Source: Candidatus Haliotispira prima
Lineage (GTDB): Bacteria > Spirochaetota > Spirochaetia > SP-2023
Assembly: GCA_029867005.1 (NCBI GenBank)
Contig: CP123443.1
Location: 2,046,001 to 2,110,000, forward strand
Length of the DNA: 64,000 nt
Reading direction: 5' to 3'
This document shows, piece by piece, positions 27,501 through 36,593 of the stretch. How positions within the stretch are numbered: the stretch's first letter is position 1; each line of letters starts with the position of its first letter. Under the pieces are notes generated by a model, which worked only from the letters and a program-made list of their open reading frames with translations, searched no databases and was not told the origin of the DNA. Both the position numbers and the translations under genes were made by a program.

Positions 27501-27636
27501 GTTTATACTGATGGATACCCTGCAAAAATTTATCCGTCAAAGCCCGAACTTTTTGCTCTGCTTCTTTGTCTGTTTCCAAAGTCAAACCGGCCACTTTTTC
27601 CACCCCTAAACCCCGAATCGTACCACTGACTATCAA
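24583..27636 (-). CDS. Type IIG restriction enzyme / adenine methyltransferase (Eco57I class)
   Basis: The 1017-residue single chain combines cleavage and methylation. The N-terminal PD-(D/E)xK nuclease shows PDYAMKIGRKRVFYLEAKKP near residue 98. A helical connector follows. The gamma-class N6-adenine methyltransferase has motif I DPACGSGAFLLAAYE near residue 414 and motif IV VIGNPPYVRQE near residue 579. The TaqI-type target-recognition region (about residues 720-960) ends in the family's C-terminal helix (INALVYGLYGLNAGEI). It appears intact. Copies of its last 50-100 codons lie at six or more places in the island downstream. This 3' end seems to be the point where cargo was added. Confidence 0.93.
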   Translation of the reverse strand: MIVSGTIRGLGVEKVAGLTLETDKEAEQKVRALTDKFLQGIHQYKLVEYKEARLRVDFLDPFLRAFGWDLTNEQGLSEASREVVTEASLKIKGHIKAPDYAMKIGRKRVFYLEAKKPSVDIENSASPAYQVRRYGYTAKLSLCLLSDFEEWAVYDTRTKPDEQETSKHGRVFFCKVDELFAACRVKGFERNIDYLYHYFAKEPVFAGSHSEYSRSNKLKKGQLMVDQDFLGTIELWRDELARALANANTYQNDYMLTDDVQLLIDRILFLRICEDRGSESVGALLDIAGAEAVYAQLVQHFQRAGGKYNSEIFDRNEALEALELPNATLKKMITGLYKNNPYAFDAMPVEILGQVYEQFLGKTIRLTASGRAKVEEKPEVRKAGGVYYTPQYIVEYIVENTLGVWLKGRRMETVRAFRVVDPACGSGAFLLAAYEFLLGWYLKRYTAREAVERSLKQGRVYRLAKGQYRLSLDAKKDVLLWHIYGVDIDYQAVEVTKLSLMLKLLEDEDQEDPDALFVASDGKALPNFGKNIQCGNSLVGNDYVGQDLFDLKEQRKINAFDWERSFSEVFEQGGFDCVIGNPPYVRQELLGDEIKAYLQRNYAVFQGTADLYIYFFEKALRLVKAGGSMSFIVANKWMRARYGENLRRFLCENRLVEIIDFGDLPVFHGATTYPCIIKMERDKPKGVFQAANVDTLAFDSLGKHLSGNRFDCEVSSLENEAWRLTDKKTSDLLNKIKGVGIPLERYINKEIYRGILTGLNEAFVIDTETKNRLIAEDKSSEELIKPFLVGKDIKRYAPLENKGQYLIFTKRGLDINKYPAIKRYLEQYKSQLMPKPKGYKGDNWKGRKPGPYQWYEIQDSVNYYKEFEKTKIIYPNICHRPEFTFDTEHYYTNQKCFIIPGEDKYLLGILNSSVFFFLFRSLLPKLRGNFYEPGYVYLKTFPIPQPDLTNTEDKAGYDQLVQLVESRLQLEAQAQSAASKRDVQALAGMVASCEVRINALVYGLYGLNAGEIAEVEG

Positions 27637-27969
27637 TAATATCCGTAATAATGCAAGGGCCCGGTGGGCTACAAAACCCCTTGCCGGCTACAAAGCCCCC
27701 CTCTTTTGCAAGCCATAGTAATGCCGCAAAAACTGCATTATTACGTTATATGAACTGTAATAAAACGGACACAATCTATAAAAAACTATGATAAGAATCG
27801 CTAAATTCTGTTGACTATTGCCCAAAATTAGCTAACTTTGAAATTGATCAATCTTACTTTGAGGCTTCGGCACCGGGATATGAGACCAAACCCGGAAAAA
27901 AGAGCGAAAGGAACACCGTAAAACTTTCTTGCCGGACCAAGCCTGACAATCGGAAAAAAGAGGCCACCC
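27637..27969. other. Intergenic region between the defence island and macrodomain gene
   Basis: No gene is visible. A TTGACT near 27811 has no good -10 partner at 17 bases. Two related GGGCTACAAA / CGGCTACAAA stretches lie near 27670. AAGAGG at about 27959 is the Shine-Dalgarno sequence for the macrodomain gene. Confidence 0.4.
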
Positions 27970-28533
27970 ATGCCCATTATTGAACTCATTCAAGGGGACA
28001 TCACCAGCTTAGAAGTGGATGCTATAGTCAATGCCGCCAATTCTCGTTTAGCCGGTGGCGGAGGTGTCGATGGTGCCATCCACCGGGCCGCAGGGCCAAA
28101 ACTAGCAGAAGCCTGTAAGGCCATCTATCAAAAACAAGGGGAATGTCCGGCAGGGAATGCCGTAATAACAGCAGGCTATAATCTCAAAGCCAAGCACGTT
28201 ATCCATGCTGTTGGCCCTATCTGGCAAGACGGAAAACATGACGAAGAACAACGACTGACAGACGTATATCTACGCTGTCTGGAACTGGCCCAAGAGCATC
28301 ATTTTGAAAGTATAGCCTTTCCCAATATAAGCACAGGTGTCTATGGTTTCCCTAAAAAGAAAGCCGCAACAATAGCCCTGAGTGTGGCTAGGGACTTCTT
28401 TACACAACGTACGAATGTACAGATAAATAAGCTGTATTTTGTTTGCTTTGATCAGGAAAACTATACAATCTATGACAAGCTCCTACATTCCAAGCCTTCT
28501 CAATCTCCGGTTCTGCTAAAAAGTGATAAGTAA
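27970..28533 (+). CDS. Macrodomain ADP-ribose / O-acetyl-ADP-ribose deacetylase family protein
   Basis: The 187 residues begin directly with the macrodomain: IELIQGDITSLEVDAIVNAAN, then the glycine-rich loop GGGGVDGAIHRAAG and the late motif NISTGVYGFPKKKA. These are the ADP-ribose binding signatures of MacroD / YmdB-type hydrolases. Such proteins remove ADP-ribose from proteins or nucleic acids, or hydrolyse O-acetyl-ADP-ribose made by sirtuins. It stands beside the island that carries a SIR2 protein but is divergent from the restriction gene and not in an operon with it. A functional link is possible but unproven. Confidence 0.9.
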   Translation: MPIIELIQGDITSLEVDAIVNAANSRLAGGGGVDGAIHRAAGPKLAEACKAIYQKQGECPAGNAVITAGYNLKAKHVIHAVGPIWQDGKHDEEQRLTDVYLRCLELAQEHHFESIAFPNISTGVYGFPKKKAATIALSVARDFFTQRTNVQINKLYFVCFDQENYTIYDKLLHSKPSQSPVLLKSDK

Positions 28534-28853
28534 TAGTATCTTAAAAACCCAAGCAACCGCAAGAAAAAGCAAACTGAGGCGTGGAAGTTCTCAACAGAAG
28601 ACTTTCATTAATCCTGAAAACCGGACAGGAAATCTTGGCTTGAAACAAGCCGGCCTTTGGGAGATCCAAACGAAATCAGAGTAGAGCAGGTTGAATCTGT
28701 ATTGGTTTGAATCTATATCGGTTGAAGATAAGAATACATCGCAGGACATATCACAGTTCGAATAAATACCGGGGAAGATTATGCCGGAGAATCATCAAGT
28801 CACAAAATCACAAAATTAGGCAATAATACGACTACTACACGACTAAAGGCTTT
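28534..28853. other. Intergenic region after the macrodomain gene
   Basis: 320 bases with no gene seen. A short imperfect direct repeat (GGTTGAATCTGTATT / GGTTTGAATCTATAT / GGTTGAAGATAAGAA) lies near 28690-28735. No terminator with a T-run was identified. Confidence 0.35.
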
Positions 28854-29453
28854 TTACCGGTAAAAGCGGTCGCCCAACTGCGCCCGACTGAGCGACCGCT
28901 GTTGCTCCATCGTGTGACGCTGCTGTTCCAATAGCTTGTGGACCGAATCCGTCCCGGCCGACGGGGGCGGGACGGATTCGGAAGAAGACACCCGAGAACC
29001 TCCCGGCAAAACGTCCGGATGCTCCTGACGGTACAACTGCTCAAACAAGACAGAACCAACCCCAAAACCACCCTGATTGGCCATATCCTCAGAAATGTCC
29101 TGATACATACGATCCCGGAAAAAACTACTGCGGTTGCGATCTGCGGCTAAAGAGCCACCCTCCGCACCAAGTACCGAATCTTCGCGCAGACCGCGCCGCA
29201 TCTCACTGAGAAGTTGTTGAATAAACAGAGCCTCAAAATCACGGCAGGCCTGGGCCATCTTCATTTCTTCAGAATTCAGGCCGGCACGGCTTTTCTCTCC
29301 CGGACGAAGGTCCCGCACGGCAGCCAAACGGCCTTCTTCATTCTGCTCCGCCTTACGCAACAAATCCCGGTACCTGCGATGAATCTCCACAGCCCCCGGT
29401 ACCTTGCTCTCATCAATTCCGGTCATAGTCGCAATCCCATCCTTTTCCGGCAC
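28854..29453 (-). CDS. flgJ: Flagellar rod-assembly protein FlgJ, N-terminal domain type
   Basis: The 199-residue protein contains the rod-binding signature KMAQACRDFEALFIQQLLSEM (split over residues 66-86), followed by MYQDISEDMANQGGFGVGSVL. This is the scaffold and capping domain of FlgJ. The muramidase half of the enterobacterial protein is absent, as in spirochaetes. It helps build the rod in the periplasm. A second in-frame ATG at 29426 is a possible start. It is last in a possible operon with the M16 peptidase and argC. Confidence 0.85.
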   Translation of the reverse strand: MPEKDGIATMTGIDESKVPGAVEIHRRYRDLLRKAEQNEEGRLAAVRDLRPGEKSRAGLNSEEMKMAQACRDFEALFIQQLLSEMRRGLREDSVLGAEGGSLAADRNRSSFFRDRMYQDISEDMANQGGFGVGSVLFEQLYRQEHPDVLPGGSRVSSSESVPPPSAGTDSVHKLLEQQRHTMEQQRSLSRAQLGDRFYR

Positions 29454-29554
29454 ACATCCAAGATTATCGACTCACACTCACAAAGACTAAAGCCGGGCCG
29501 CACAAATACGCCCCCCACAATCTTCATACAGTCTCCGGGCAACTCATCCCGTCT

Positions 29555-30790
29555 TTACGGCAGGGCCGCTGCCAAAGGCAGGCCCCTCTGTTCTTCGCGG
29601 CCAAACATCAAATTCATATTCTGTAATGCTTGGCCCGCCGCACCCTTCAACAAATTGTCAATTGCGGAAACCACAAGCAACTCACCATTGCGCGGGTCAC
29701 AGCTCAGACCAATGTCACAACGGTTGGAAAAACTGACATCCTGAATCTGCGGCATACCCAGCCCATTTTCCGCACCCACCGGACGGACTTGCACAAATGG
29801 AGAATCGGCATAGAAATCCCGGTAAATCTCGCGCAATGCTCCCTCATCCGGAGCTCCCCTGTTCAGGCCCGCCTGCCCGGCCGCCGGTTCGATATAACAA
29901 GTGGCCATGATACCACGCGTGACAGGCAGCAAATGCGTGGTAAACGTCAACGGTGCTACCGTCTGCCCCGCACAGCGGGACAATGCCATTTCTATCTCAG
30001 GAATATGCTGGTGCCGATGCAGCTTATACAACGATAAAGATTCATTCGTGCGGGCGAAATGGGTTGCCGCCACCGCTTTTTTCCCCGCACCCGACACACC
30101 GGATTTTGCATCAATACGCACTCGCGCCCCGGAACCGAACCCCGTGCGGAAAAGAGGAGCCAAAGCCAATATCACAGCCGTAGCGTAGCAGCCCGGGTTT
30201 GCGATGACGTTCGCTTGGCGAATGTCATCGCGGAACAATTCGCTCAAGCCATACTGACAACAGCCCAAAAGCTCATCACCGAGTGTTTCTTCTTCGTACC
30301 ACTGCCGGTAGATCTCTGCCTGATCCAGGCGCAAAGCCCCGGACAAATCAATCAGTTTGGCCGGCTCCGATTCTCCCCGCCCGCCAAACTGCTCCTTCAC
30401 TCGAAAATATTTGGCCGCCAATTCCGCCGAAACGGCATGCGGCACCGCCAAAAACACGACATCAAAAGAACAGAAAAAATGCCACCACTGCTCCGATTCC
30501 GCATCCCGGCCGGGCAAACCATAGATTGTCAGACCCAAGCCATAAAATGCCGGACAATGGTTCGCATAATCCTCACAATGTCCCTCAGAGTGTCTGCTGC
30601 CATCCCCATCACAAGAACCGTCGGGCCCCGGCCCTTCTCCCCGGAAGCGGCCCGGGGCCGTAAAGACGCTGTGCAACGAGGAAGAAAACAACAGCAGATT
30701 CTCTTTGCCACAGTCCGGATGCTGCAACAGCAGACGCACCAGCTCCGCGCCACCATAGCCCCCCGCGCCGACAATTCCCACCCGTATCAT
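29555..30790 (-). CDS. argC: N-acetyl-gamma-glutamyl-phosphate reductase
   Basis: 411 residues from the ATG at 30790 (MIRVGIVGAGGYGGAELVRLL); the longer open frame to 30895 adds no family sequence. The NADPH-binding glycine motif is at the start, and the catalytic cysteine lies in VIANPGCYATAV. The late HQHIPEIE and THLLPVTRGI motifs are normal. The enzyme reduces N-acetylglutamyl phosphate in arginine synthesis. It is about 60 residues longer than usual, mainly owing to a G/D/S/C-rich insertion near residues 45-95, between the Rossmann motif and FLAVPHAVS. It follows the M16 peptidase gene by 37 bases. Confidence 0.92.
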   Translation of the reverse strand: MIRVGIVGAGGYGGAELVRLLLQHPDCGKENLLLFSSSLHSVFTAPGRFRGEGPGPDGSCDGDGSRHSEGHCEDYANHCPAFYGLGLTIYGLPGRDAESEQWWHFFCSFDVVFLAVPHAVSAELAAKYFRVKEQFGGRGESEPAKLIDLSGALRLDQAEIYRQWYEEETLGDELLGCCQYGLSELFRDDIRQANVIANPGCYATAVILALAPLFRTGFGSGARVRIDAKSGVSGAGKKAVAATHFARTNESLSLYKLHRHQHIPEIEMALSRCAGQTVAPLTFTTHLLPVTRGIMATCYIEPAAGQAGLNRGAPDEGALREIYRDFYADSPFVQVRPVGAENGLGMPQIQDVSFSNRCDIGLSCDPRNGELLVVSAIDNLLKGAAGQALQNMNLMFGREEQRGLPLAAALP

Positions 30791-30827
30791 CTTTTCCACT
30801 CTGTTCCTCCGGGACTTGGAACAGCAA

Positions 30828-33800
30828 TCACGAATCTTCTTTTGGCAGCATGGTATATCGTACTTTACGCTGTTGCGGGATATATTTTTGAACAAAATCC
30901 GCCAAATCCTGCTTGCTGATGCTTTCGAGAACCTGCCGAAATTTATCTTCGCTGATCATCTCGTCCAAGTCTGCATAACCATTCCACAGCGCATCCGTCA
31001 AGACACCATGCCAAAAACCGTTCGACTGCAAATCATCTTCAAAACGCTTACTCAATTGCTCTTTGATTTGCCGGAACTCGCTGTCCTCAATTTGCCCCTC
31101 CCGTACCTCGGCAATCAATCGATCCGCAGTCACATCCAATTCTTCGACATCTTCCGGGGCCGAACTATAATTAAAGATGGTCAGCATCCGATTCTGTGGC
31201 ACCCCTTCAAACTGGACGAATCCAGAAGGCGAATAAGTCTTACCCAACTCCTCGCGCAGCACCTTCGTCACTCGGATAGTAAACAATCCACTGAGCAATT
31301 CCGCCTCTTTGACCAAACGATAACTCTGCTCATCGGGGAAACGCTCCGGTTCAAGATATGTATCCCAAACCGAGAGAGTGTTGGCCTGGTTATCCGGGCC
31401 CAAGGCAAAATTTTTGACTCCGCCTTCCTTATAGATGCTGATGCGGTGATCCCCGGAAGCGGTAAAATCCCGGTCGACAGGCAAAACGGCAATATATTGC
31501 CGGACATACTCTTTCAGATCACTTTCCGCAATATCGCCGACAAACACAAAATGAAAGCCTTTGGCACCGGGAACCAACTGGTTAAAGACCCCCTCTAATT
31601 CCGCAACCGTATAATCGGGCAACTGATCCGACGGCGGTATTAGCAGTCGGTAATCATTCTCGTACCAGTGCTCTTCAACCAAGCGAAAAAAGCGGCGGGT
31701 TGGGTCTGTCAACATGTCGTCATAGTCGGTGCGCAAATCCTTCAGTCCCTGCTCAATCAATTTCCGGGAAAACTGCGGTGCGGTAAAAGACAGATAGATC
31801 TGCTGAAACAGCTCTTCGACATCGTCCAAGTCTCCCCCGCCGGAAAGCCCCACCCCGTCCGACTGAAAGTTCCAGGAATTGCCGATTTTCATCGGACTCA
31901 TGTAGCGTCCGTACTGTTCCGGGCTGAGTCCCGCAAAACCGGAATCACTGACCACCCCGTTGAGCAGACTTTGCACCAACGAACCCGGCCCGGATTCTTC
32001 ACCCAAAGTCAAAATGCCGCCGAAGCGGCGCGCCGAATATTCGATCTGATTCTCCTCAAAATCGGTGTTCTTAAAATAGACCTCCAAACCGTTGCTCAAA
32101 GTCCAGTGCACGTAGCCCGTCTTGGGCAAACGCTCCTCTGCGACAATGTCTCCCGGCTCCGGTTTTGTTTCCAGCAATCGATCAGGCAAACTCTCTTCTT
32201 TCGGCTTGGTAACTTCCAGCCGGTCCAGCTCCAAATACCCATCGATCATTTCTTGTTCGTCAGGCAATTCCGCCACATCCTTGCCGAAAGACATAATGGA
32301 AACATCGGTGCCTTCCAGCACTTCCGCGATTCGACCATTTAGTTGCTCTAAAGTAATCCCGCCAATAATTCCGTCAAAATTCTCATAAATCCAAACTATA
32401 TCACCATTGAAATGAGTGCCTTGAAACCGACGCAGCTCCGGGCCGGCCAGATCCTCGTTCTCCCGGCTCTCTCTCTCGTTGTACCGGATTTCGATATTGG
32501 AACGCAGAGTCTCCATGCCAAGGTCCATCTCACTTTGCAGTACCCCGTATTTTTTTAGCCGGGCAACAGACTTCAGTAAAATGCCGTATGCTTCTTTCAG
32601 ATGCCCCTTTTGTGCCTGAACATCAAAACTGTAGTTCATCACATTGCCCGTCCCCTCCCGGCCAAAACCACTCATGCTGCTGACAATGCTACTTTGGTCT
32701 GTGATAACATCAGAAAAACGCTGATTGACTATGACACTCAACAAGTTTGAAATCAGCCGCTGCCTAAATCCCGCCACAGTCTTGGGAATCTCCGGAAGCG
32801 GAGTCTTGATCGAGACCAAGACCGACCGAGCCGGGGCTTCATCATCCTGCATCTGTACAGCCCACACCGCAGGCCGTAACTTGCCGTCTTCATCGGTGAT
32901 TGCAGCCCGGATAGGAACATCTTTCCATTCCCGCCCCAAGCCACTGCTCAGCCTCTCACCCCTGGGTTCAATCGAGCCAAACAATTTCTGCAAACGCTGC
33001 TCCATCTCCTCTTCGACAAAGTCCCCAACGATCACCACAATCGCATTGTTGGTGTTGTACCATTTCTTGTAAAAGTCGCGCAGACGCTGAGGGGGCGCAT
33101 TTTCGATCACATCCGCCAGGCCAATCGGCAGCCGGTTTTCGTACTCGGAACCTTCCAGTACCAACGGCAACCAAATATCGCGAAAGCGTTCCGTAAAACC
33201 AAGACCGGCCCGCCATTCATTGAGCACCACGCCACGCTCTTTCTCCACTTCCTCCGCTTCAATTGTCAGGCCGTTCAGCCAGTCGTACAAGACCAAGAGC
33301 CCTCTGTCCAGGATTTCTTCATTATCCGTCGGCAAAACAAAGTTGTAGACCGTATCGGTAAACCCGGTATACGCATTGATGTGGGCACCGAACGACATGC
33401 CGTTTTGGCGGGCAAATTCAACCAGGGAGTTGCCGGGGAAATTCTCTGAGCCGTTGAAGGCCATGTGCTCCAAAAAGTGGGCCAAACCTCGCTGATCGTC
33501 TTCTTCCTGTAGCGAACCGACATTCAGACCCAGGTACATCAGCATTCGGTCCTTGCGTCCCTCACTGGAACGGATGCTGTAATGCAACCCGTTATCCAGC
33601 ACCCCCCGGGTGTAGTCGGGATCCTCCGGAATCACCGTTTCACCGGGCAGCACAGCCACCCGGTCGTTTAGAACTTTGCCATCCCGGCAGGACCACAGCA
33701 AAGCCAGACCAACCAGTCCCGCTAATAAGACGGGCAATATTCTGTAGCTAATACGCCAATTCCGGCCAGAGTTCCAATAACGGTTCCAATGACGGTTCGG

Positions 33801-33836
33801 ACAATGATCCCGACAAGTATACAACGAAAGATCCAT
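30828..33836 (-). CDS. M16 family zinc peptidase lipoprotein (pitrilysin/insulinase type)
   Basis: At 1002 residues this is a full two-half M16 protein. The signal peptide ends in a lipobox (VGLALLWSC, cysteine near residue 50), so it should be lipid-anchored outside the cytoplasm. The inverted zinc motif H-x-x-E-H is visible (LAHFLEHMAFNG near residue 123), with the distal glutamate about 75 residues later (KERGVVLNEWR). The second half lacks the motif, as usual for this family. The N-terminal 30 residues before the hydrophobic stretch are unusually long and basic, so the real start may be further in. Possible operon with argC and flgJ. Confidence 0.9.
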   Translation of the reverse strand: MDLSLYTCRDHCPNRHWNRYWNSGRNWRISYRILPVLLAGLVGLALLWSCRDGKVLNDRVAVLPGETVIPEDPDYTRGVLDNGLHYSIRSSEGRKDRMLMYLGLNVGSLQEEDDQRGLAHFLEHMAFNGSENFPGNSLVEFARQNGMSFGAHINAYTGFTDTVYNFVLPTDNEEILDRGLLVLYDWLNGLTIEAEEVEKERGVVLNEWRAGLGFTERFRDIWLPLVLEGSEYENRLPIGLADVIENAPPQRLRDFYKKWYNTNNAIVVIVGDFVEEEMEQRLQKLFGSIEPRGERLSSGLGREWKDVPIRAAITDEDGKLRPAVWAVQMQDDEAPARSVLVSIKTPLPEIPKTVAGFRQRLISNLLSVIVNQRFSDVITDQSSIVSSMSGFGREGTGNVMNYSFDVQAQKGHLKEAYGILLKSVARLKKYGVLQSEMDLGMETLRSNIEIRYNERESRENEDLAGPELRRFQGTHFNGDIVWIYENFDGIIGGITLEQLNGRIAEVLEGTDVSIMSFGKDVAELPDEQEMIDGYLELDRLEVTKPKEESLPDRLLETKPEPGDIVAEERLPKTGYVHWTLSNGLEVYFKNTDFEENQIEYSARRFGGILTLGEESGPGSLVQSLLNGVVSDSGFAGLSPEQYGRYMSPMKIGNSWNFQSDGVGLSGGGDLDDVEELFQQIYLSFTAPQFSRKLIEQGLKDLRTDYDDMLTDPTRRFFRLVEEHWYENDYRLLIPPSDQLPDYTVAELEGVFNQLVPGAKGFHFVFVGDIAESDLKEYVRQYIAVLPVDRDFTASGDHRISIYKEGGVKNFALGPDNQANTLSVWDTYLEPERFPDEQSYRLVKEAELLSGLFTIRVTKVLREELGKTYSPSGFVQFEGVPQNRMLTIFNYSSAPEDVEELDVTADRLIAEVREGQIEDSEFRQIKEQLSKRFEDDLQSNGFWHGVLTDALWNGYADLDEMISEDKFRQVLESISKQDLADFVQKYIPQQRKVRYTMLPKEDS

Positions 33837-34063
33837 ATGGCAGAAACCTCCTGCAATTTTTCAGAGAGGGGGAGTAGGCTCCTGCATAGTCAAAACCAGC
33901 GACGGAGCCCCAATATTCCTGCTTTGTAACAGAAAAGACAGACTCCGTCAATTCTTATGGACACAGCATTCCGTCCGCAAGAAAAAGAACTCACGGACTT
34001 TTTGTCACCAAACCGGAAAAATTACCGGCGAAACAGCTTGTGACAGGATATAGGGGGAAATAA

Positions 34064-34705
34064 TTATATCTGCTTTTTTAGAGCTTTCCATGTCAGATGA
34101 AATAATTGCTTTTGCATTTTTTCGACGCGTTCCACGTATTTGGCCGCCAATTGGTGCGCTTCTTCGTCATGAATTTGGCCGGCTTTAAAATTATCATGAC
34201 AACTACAGTACAGAGAATGAAATTGCAATACCGCATCACTCAAAGGTGCCAACACCATAATCATAATACAATCGATCGAAATATTCTCTATAAGGCCCTG
34301 CTTAATACCGGACTCCCAAAAATCCCAGAACTTACCGTACTGTTCACTAAGCTCTTTCGGTGGATTATATGGCGTAATTTCCAGAATCTTCGTAAAACGC
34401 AGACTGACCGGATTTTTCCACATATATTCAAATGTAGCTTTGTGTGCCGCAGCAAAACTGTCTATAAAAGATGAATTTGGTGAAAGTGCGGCAATAAGAG
34501 TATTCAGAATCGCTTGTTTTTCAACAAGAAATACCGTGCTCAGCAAGTCCGATTTATCTTTAAAATAGAGATAAATTGTAGCCGGAGAAACACTCGCCTC
34601 CTTTGCAATATTAGCAATACTAGCACGATCCAGACCGTACTGACAAACAATTTTTTGGGTAGCGTTGCTGATCGCCTCAGCTTTTTTATCGTCCTTCTTT
34701 CTCAT
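34064..34705 (-). CDS. TetR/AcrR family transcriptional regulator
   Basis: 213 residues from the ATG at 34705 (MRKKDDKK); the upstream extension in the open frame is unlike the family. The helix-turn-helix lies at residues 10-55 (ASIANIAKEASVSPATIYLYFKDKSDLL). The rest is a helical ligand-binding domain. The neighbours do not reveal its target. It stands alone between the M16 peptidase (228-base gap) and mgtE (158-base gap). Confidence 0.9.
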   Translation of the reverse strand: MRKKDDKKAEAISNATQKIVCQYGLDRASIANIAKEASVSPATIYLYFKDKSDLLSTVFLVEKQAILNTLIAALSPNSSFIDSFAAAHKATFEYMWKNPVSLRFTKILEITPYNPPKELSEQYGKFWDFWESGIKQGLIENISIDCIMIMVLAPLSDAVLQFHSLYCSCHDNFKAGQIHDEEAHQLAAKYVERVEKMQKQLFHLTWKALKKQI

Positions 34706-34863
34706 CACTACAAAATAATGAAAACCCCTCGCTGCTGTCAACAGTCGAAAAAATCTCCAAGTAACTCCATGTTTACGACAGGAATACAAAAATCACAGTG
34801 CTTCACAAGGATTCATATGGTTTTGCTGCGTATTCAAATGAAAAAAAATAAGAGATTAACTTT

Positions 34864-36264
34864 TCACATATAGAAATATTCTAAAAATAACTTCATAACT
34901 AAAAAATATAAGCCCAAACCGATAACATCAATAACGGTTGCCATCAAAGGGCCGGAAGCCACGGTTGGGTCCATTTTGACGGAACTCAACAACAACGGCA
35001 CAAAAACACCGATCAAGGCCGCGAACAAGACCACCGTTGCCAATGCCAGACTGATCGCCAGATTGCGTTGCCACGATAGCTCTGCCAAGAAAAACTCATT
35101 GCGCAAAAACATGAACAGGCCAATGACCACTGCCAGCACCAAACCCACCAGAAATTCTTTGCTCAACACCGCCAATAAATTGCGAAATCCAATATTATCG
35201 GCACTGATACTGCGAATCATCAAAACCGAGGACTGACTGCCTACGTTCCCCCCTGTCTGAATAATCAGGGGAATAAATAAAATGAGCATGGGTACTGCAA
35301 CGATAAATCCCCGGAAGTGTTCGAGCAAATTGCTCGTCAGGGTACCGGTCAACAAGAGCAGGATCAGCCACGGCAAGCGGCGCGCCAACAAATAGCGAAC
35401 AGGTGCCTGCAAAAAATTATCCATCAGGTCGGCACGCTGGCCGCTAACACCACCGAGGTTGCTAATATTCTGGGCCTGCTCTTGGCGAATCAAATCCATG
35501 ACATCGTCAAACGTTACCACGCCCAACATTTTACGACGCTGATCGAGCACAGGAATCGCGAGCAGATCATACTCTTCCAGCAGCTTTGTCACTTCTTCCT
35601 GCTCCGCATTACTTTCCACGTAATGAAAATCCGTATTCATCACTTCACTAATATGCTCTTCATCTCCAGCCAACAGCAACTTCTTTAAAGTCAGGACTCC
35701 AAGCAACGTGCCTTCCGCATCTACGATGTAGTGATAGTAAAAAATCTCGAGATCGGCAAGCTCATCGGAACTGCGAATCAGCCTCAGAGCCTCTCTGACG
35801 GTGATATCCACGTGCAACACGGAATACCGGGTGGTCATGATACCCGCAGCCTGTGTTTCCTGAAACGGCAACAGAAACTCTGTTTCCTCTCTCTCCTTCT
35901 GCGGCAAATATTGCAAAAAGGCAAGGCAAACATCCGGCCGGGCGTGCTGTAAAATATCCACACGTTCGTCCGGCTCCAAGGCAATCAGAGCCTGAACCAA
36001 GGCATCCCGACTATCTTCCTCCGACAGGAAATACTCCAGGATTTCACCCTGCTCCTCTTCCGTCAATTCCGGCAACAGGGCTCCCCGTTTTTCCACAGAA
36101 AGCAAGGCCCAAAAACGTTGTTGTAGCGGGGAAACCAAGAACGCAGAATTGGACTCGTCAAACCGACGCCACAATTCTGCCAACTCAGTGAGACTGCATT
36201 CTTCCGTGTACTGTGACAACAAATCGGGGTCATCAAGCAGTCGGATACTGTTTTGCTCCAACAT
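34864..36264 (-). CDS. mgtE: Magnesium transporter MgtE
   Basis: The 466-residue protein has an acidic helical N-domain and two CBS domains (MTTRYSVLHVDITVREAL; VMNTDFHYVESNAEQEEV). A connecting helix and five membrane helices follow, with the family motifs GGNVGSQSSVLMIR and DPTVASGPLMATVIDV that line the ion path. It is a magnesium-gated channel in the cytoplasmic membrane. No M-box riboswitch was recognised upstream, but a terminator-like hairpin lies about 100 bases before the start. Confidence 0.93.
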   Translation of the reverse strand: MLEQNSIRLLDDPDLLSQYTEECSLTELAELWRRFDESNSAFLVSPLQQRFWALLSVEKRGALLPELTEEEQGEILEYFLSEEDSRDALVQALIALEPDERVDILQHARPDVCLAFLQYLPQKEREETEFLLPFQETQAAGIMTTRYSVLHVDITVREALRLIRSSDELADLEIFYYHYIVDAEGTLLGVLTLKKLLLAGDEEHISEVMNTDFHYVESNAEQEEVTKLLEEYDLLAIPVLDQRRKMLGVVTFDDVMDLIRQEQAQNISNLGGVSGQRADLMDNFLQAPVRYLLARRLPWLILLLLTGTLTSNLLEHFRGFIVAVPMLILFIPLIIQTGGNVGSQSSVLMIRSISADNIGFRNLLAVLSKEFLVGLVLAVVIGLFMFLRNEFFLAELSWQRNLAISLALATVVLFAALIGVFVPLLLSSVKMDPTVASGPLMATVIDVIGLGLYFLVMKLFLEYFYM

Positions 36265-36356
36265 CTTCCCCCTTTACCTTTTCGTGCCTTCTCGGTGTCC
36301 CTCTCTCGGAAACATCCGAGGACGATCTATGGGCCATCACACGGGCGGTGTAAATC

Positions 36357-36381
36357 ACAAAAACCTGCCCAAACCGGCAGG
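36357..36381 (-). terminator. Intrinsic terminator or attenuator between efp and mgtE
   Basis: On the minus strand CCTGCC and GGCAGG form a hairpin followed by five or more T. It is about 215 bases after efp and 95 bases before mgtE, so it either ends the efp message or acts as an attenuator in the mgtE leader. The rest of the 36265-36593 gap shows no gene. Confidence 0.55.
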
Positions 36382-36593
36382 CTCAAATCTATGAAAGACA
36401 CGTCCGGAAAACGCAAACCTTACTTGTGCCTGCAATTCGGCCAAGCCAACAGACATTGGACTCGGGCTACTACGGCCAGAAGATATCCCGGCCAAAGGAA
36501 AAGCGGCGGGGTCTGCTTCTACTCCTGCTTCTGCTTCTGCGCAAACAAGAAATGCGGAACGAGTTGTTGTATCCTTTGTTGTCGGTTCTTGGC

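Noticed and set aside
26191-27609. Long open frame of 472 codons on the + strand over the type IIG gene
   Set aside because: It is antisense to a gene with clear nuclease and methyltransferase motifs; its product is P/H/R-rich with no family signal, typical of a shadow frame.
36265-36593. M-box magnesium riboswitch before mgtE
   Set aside because: The conserved M-box core was not found; only a simple terminator-like hairpin is present.
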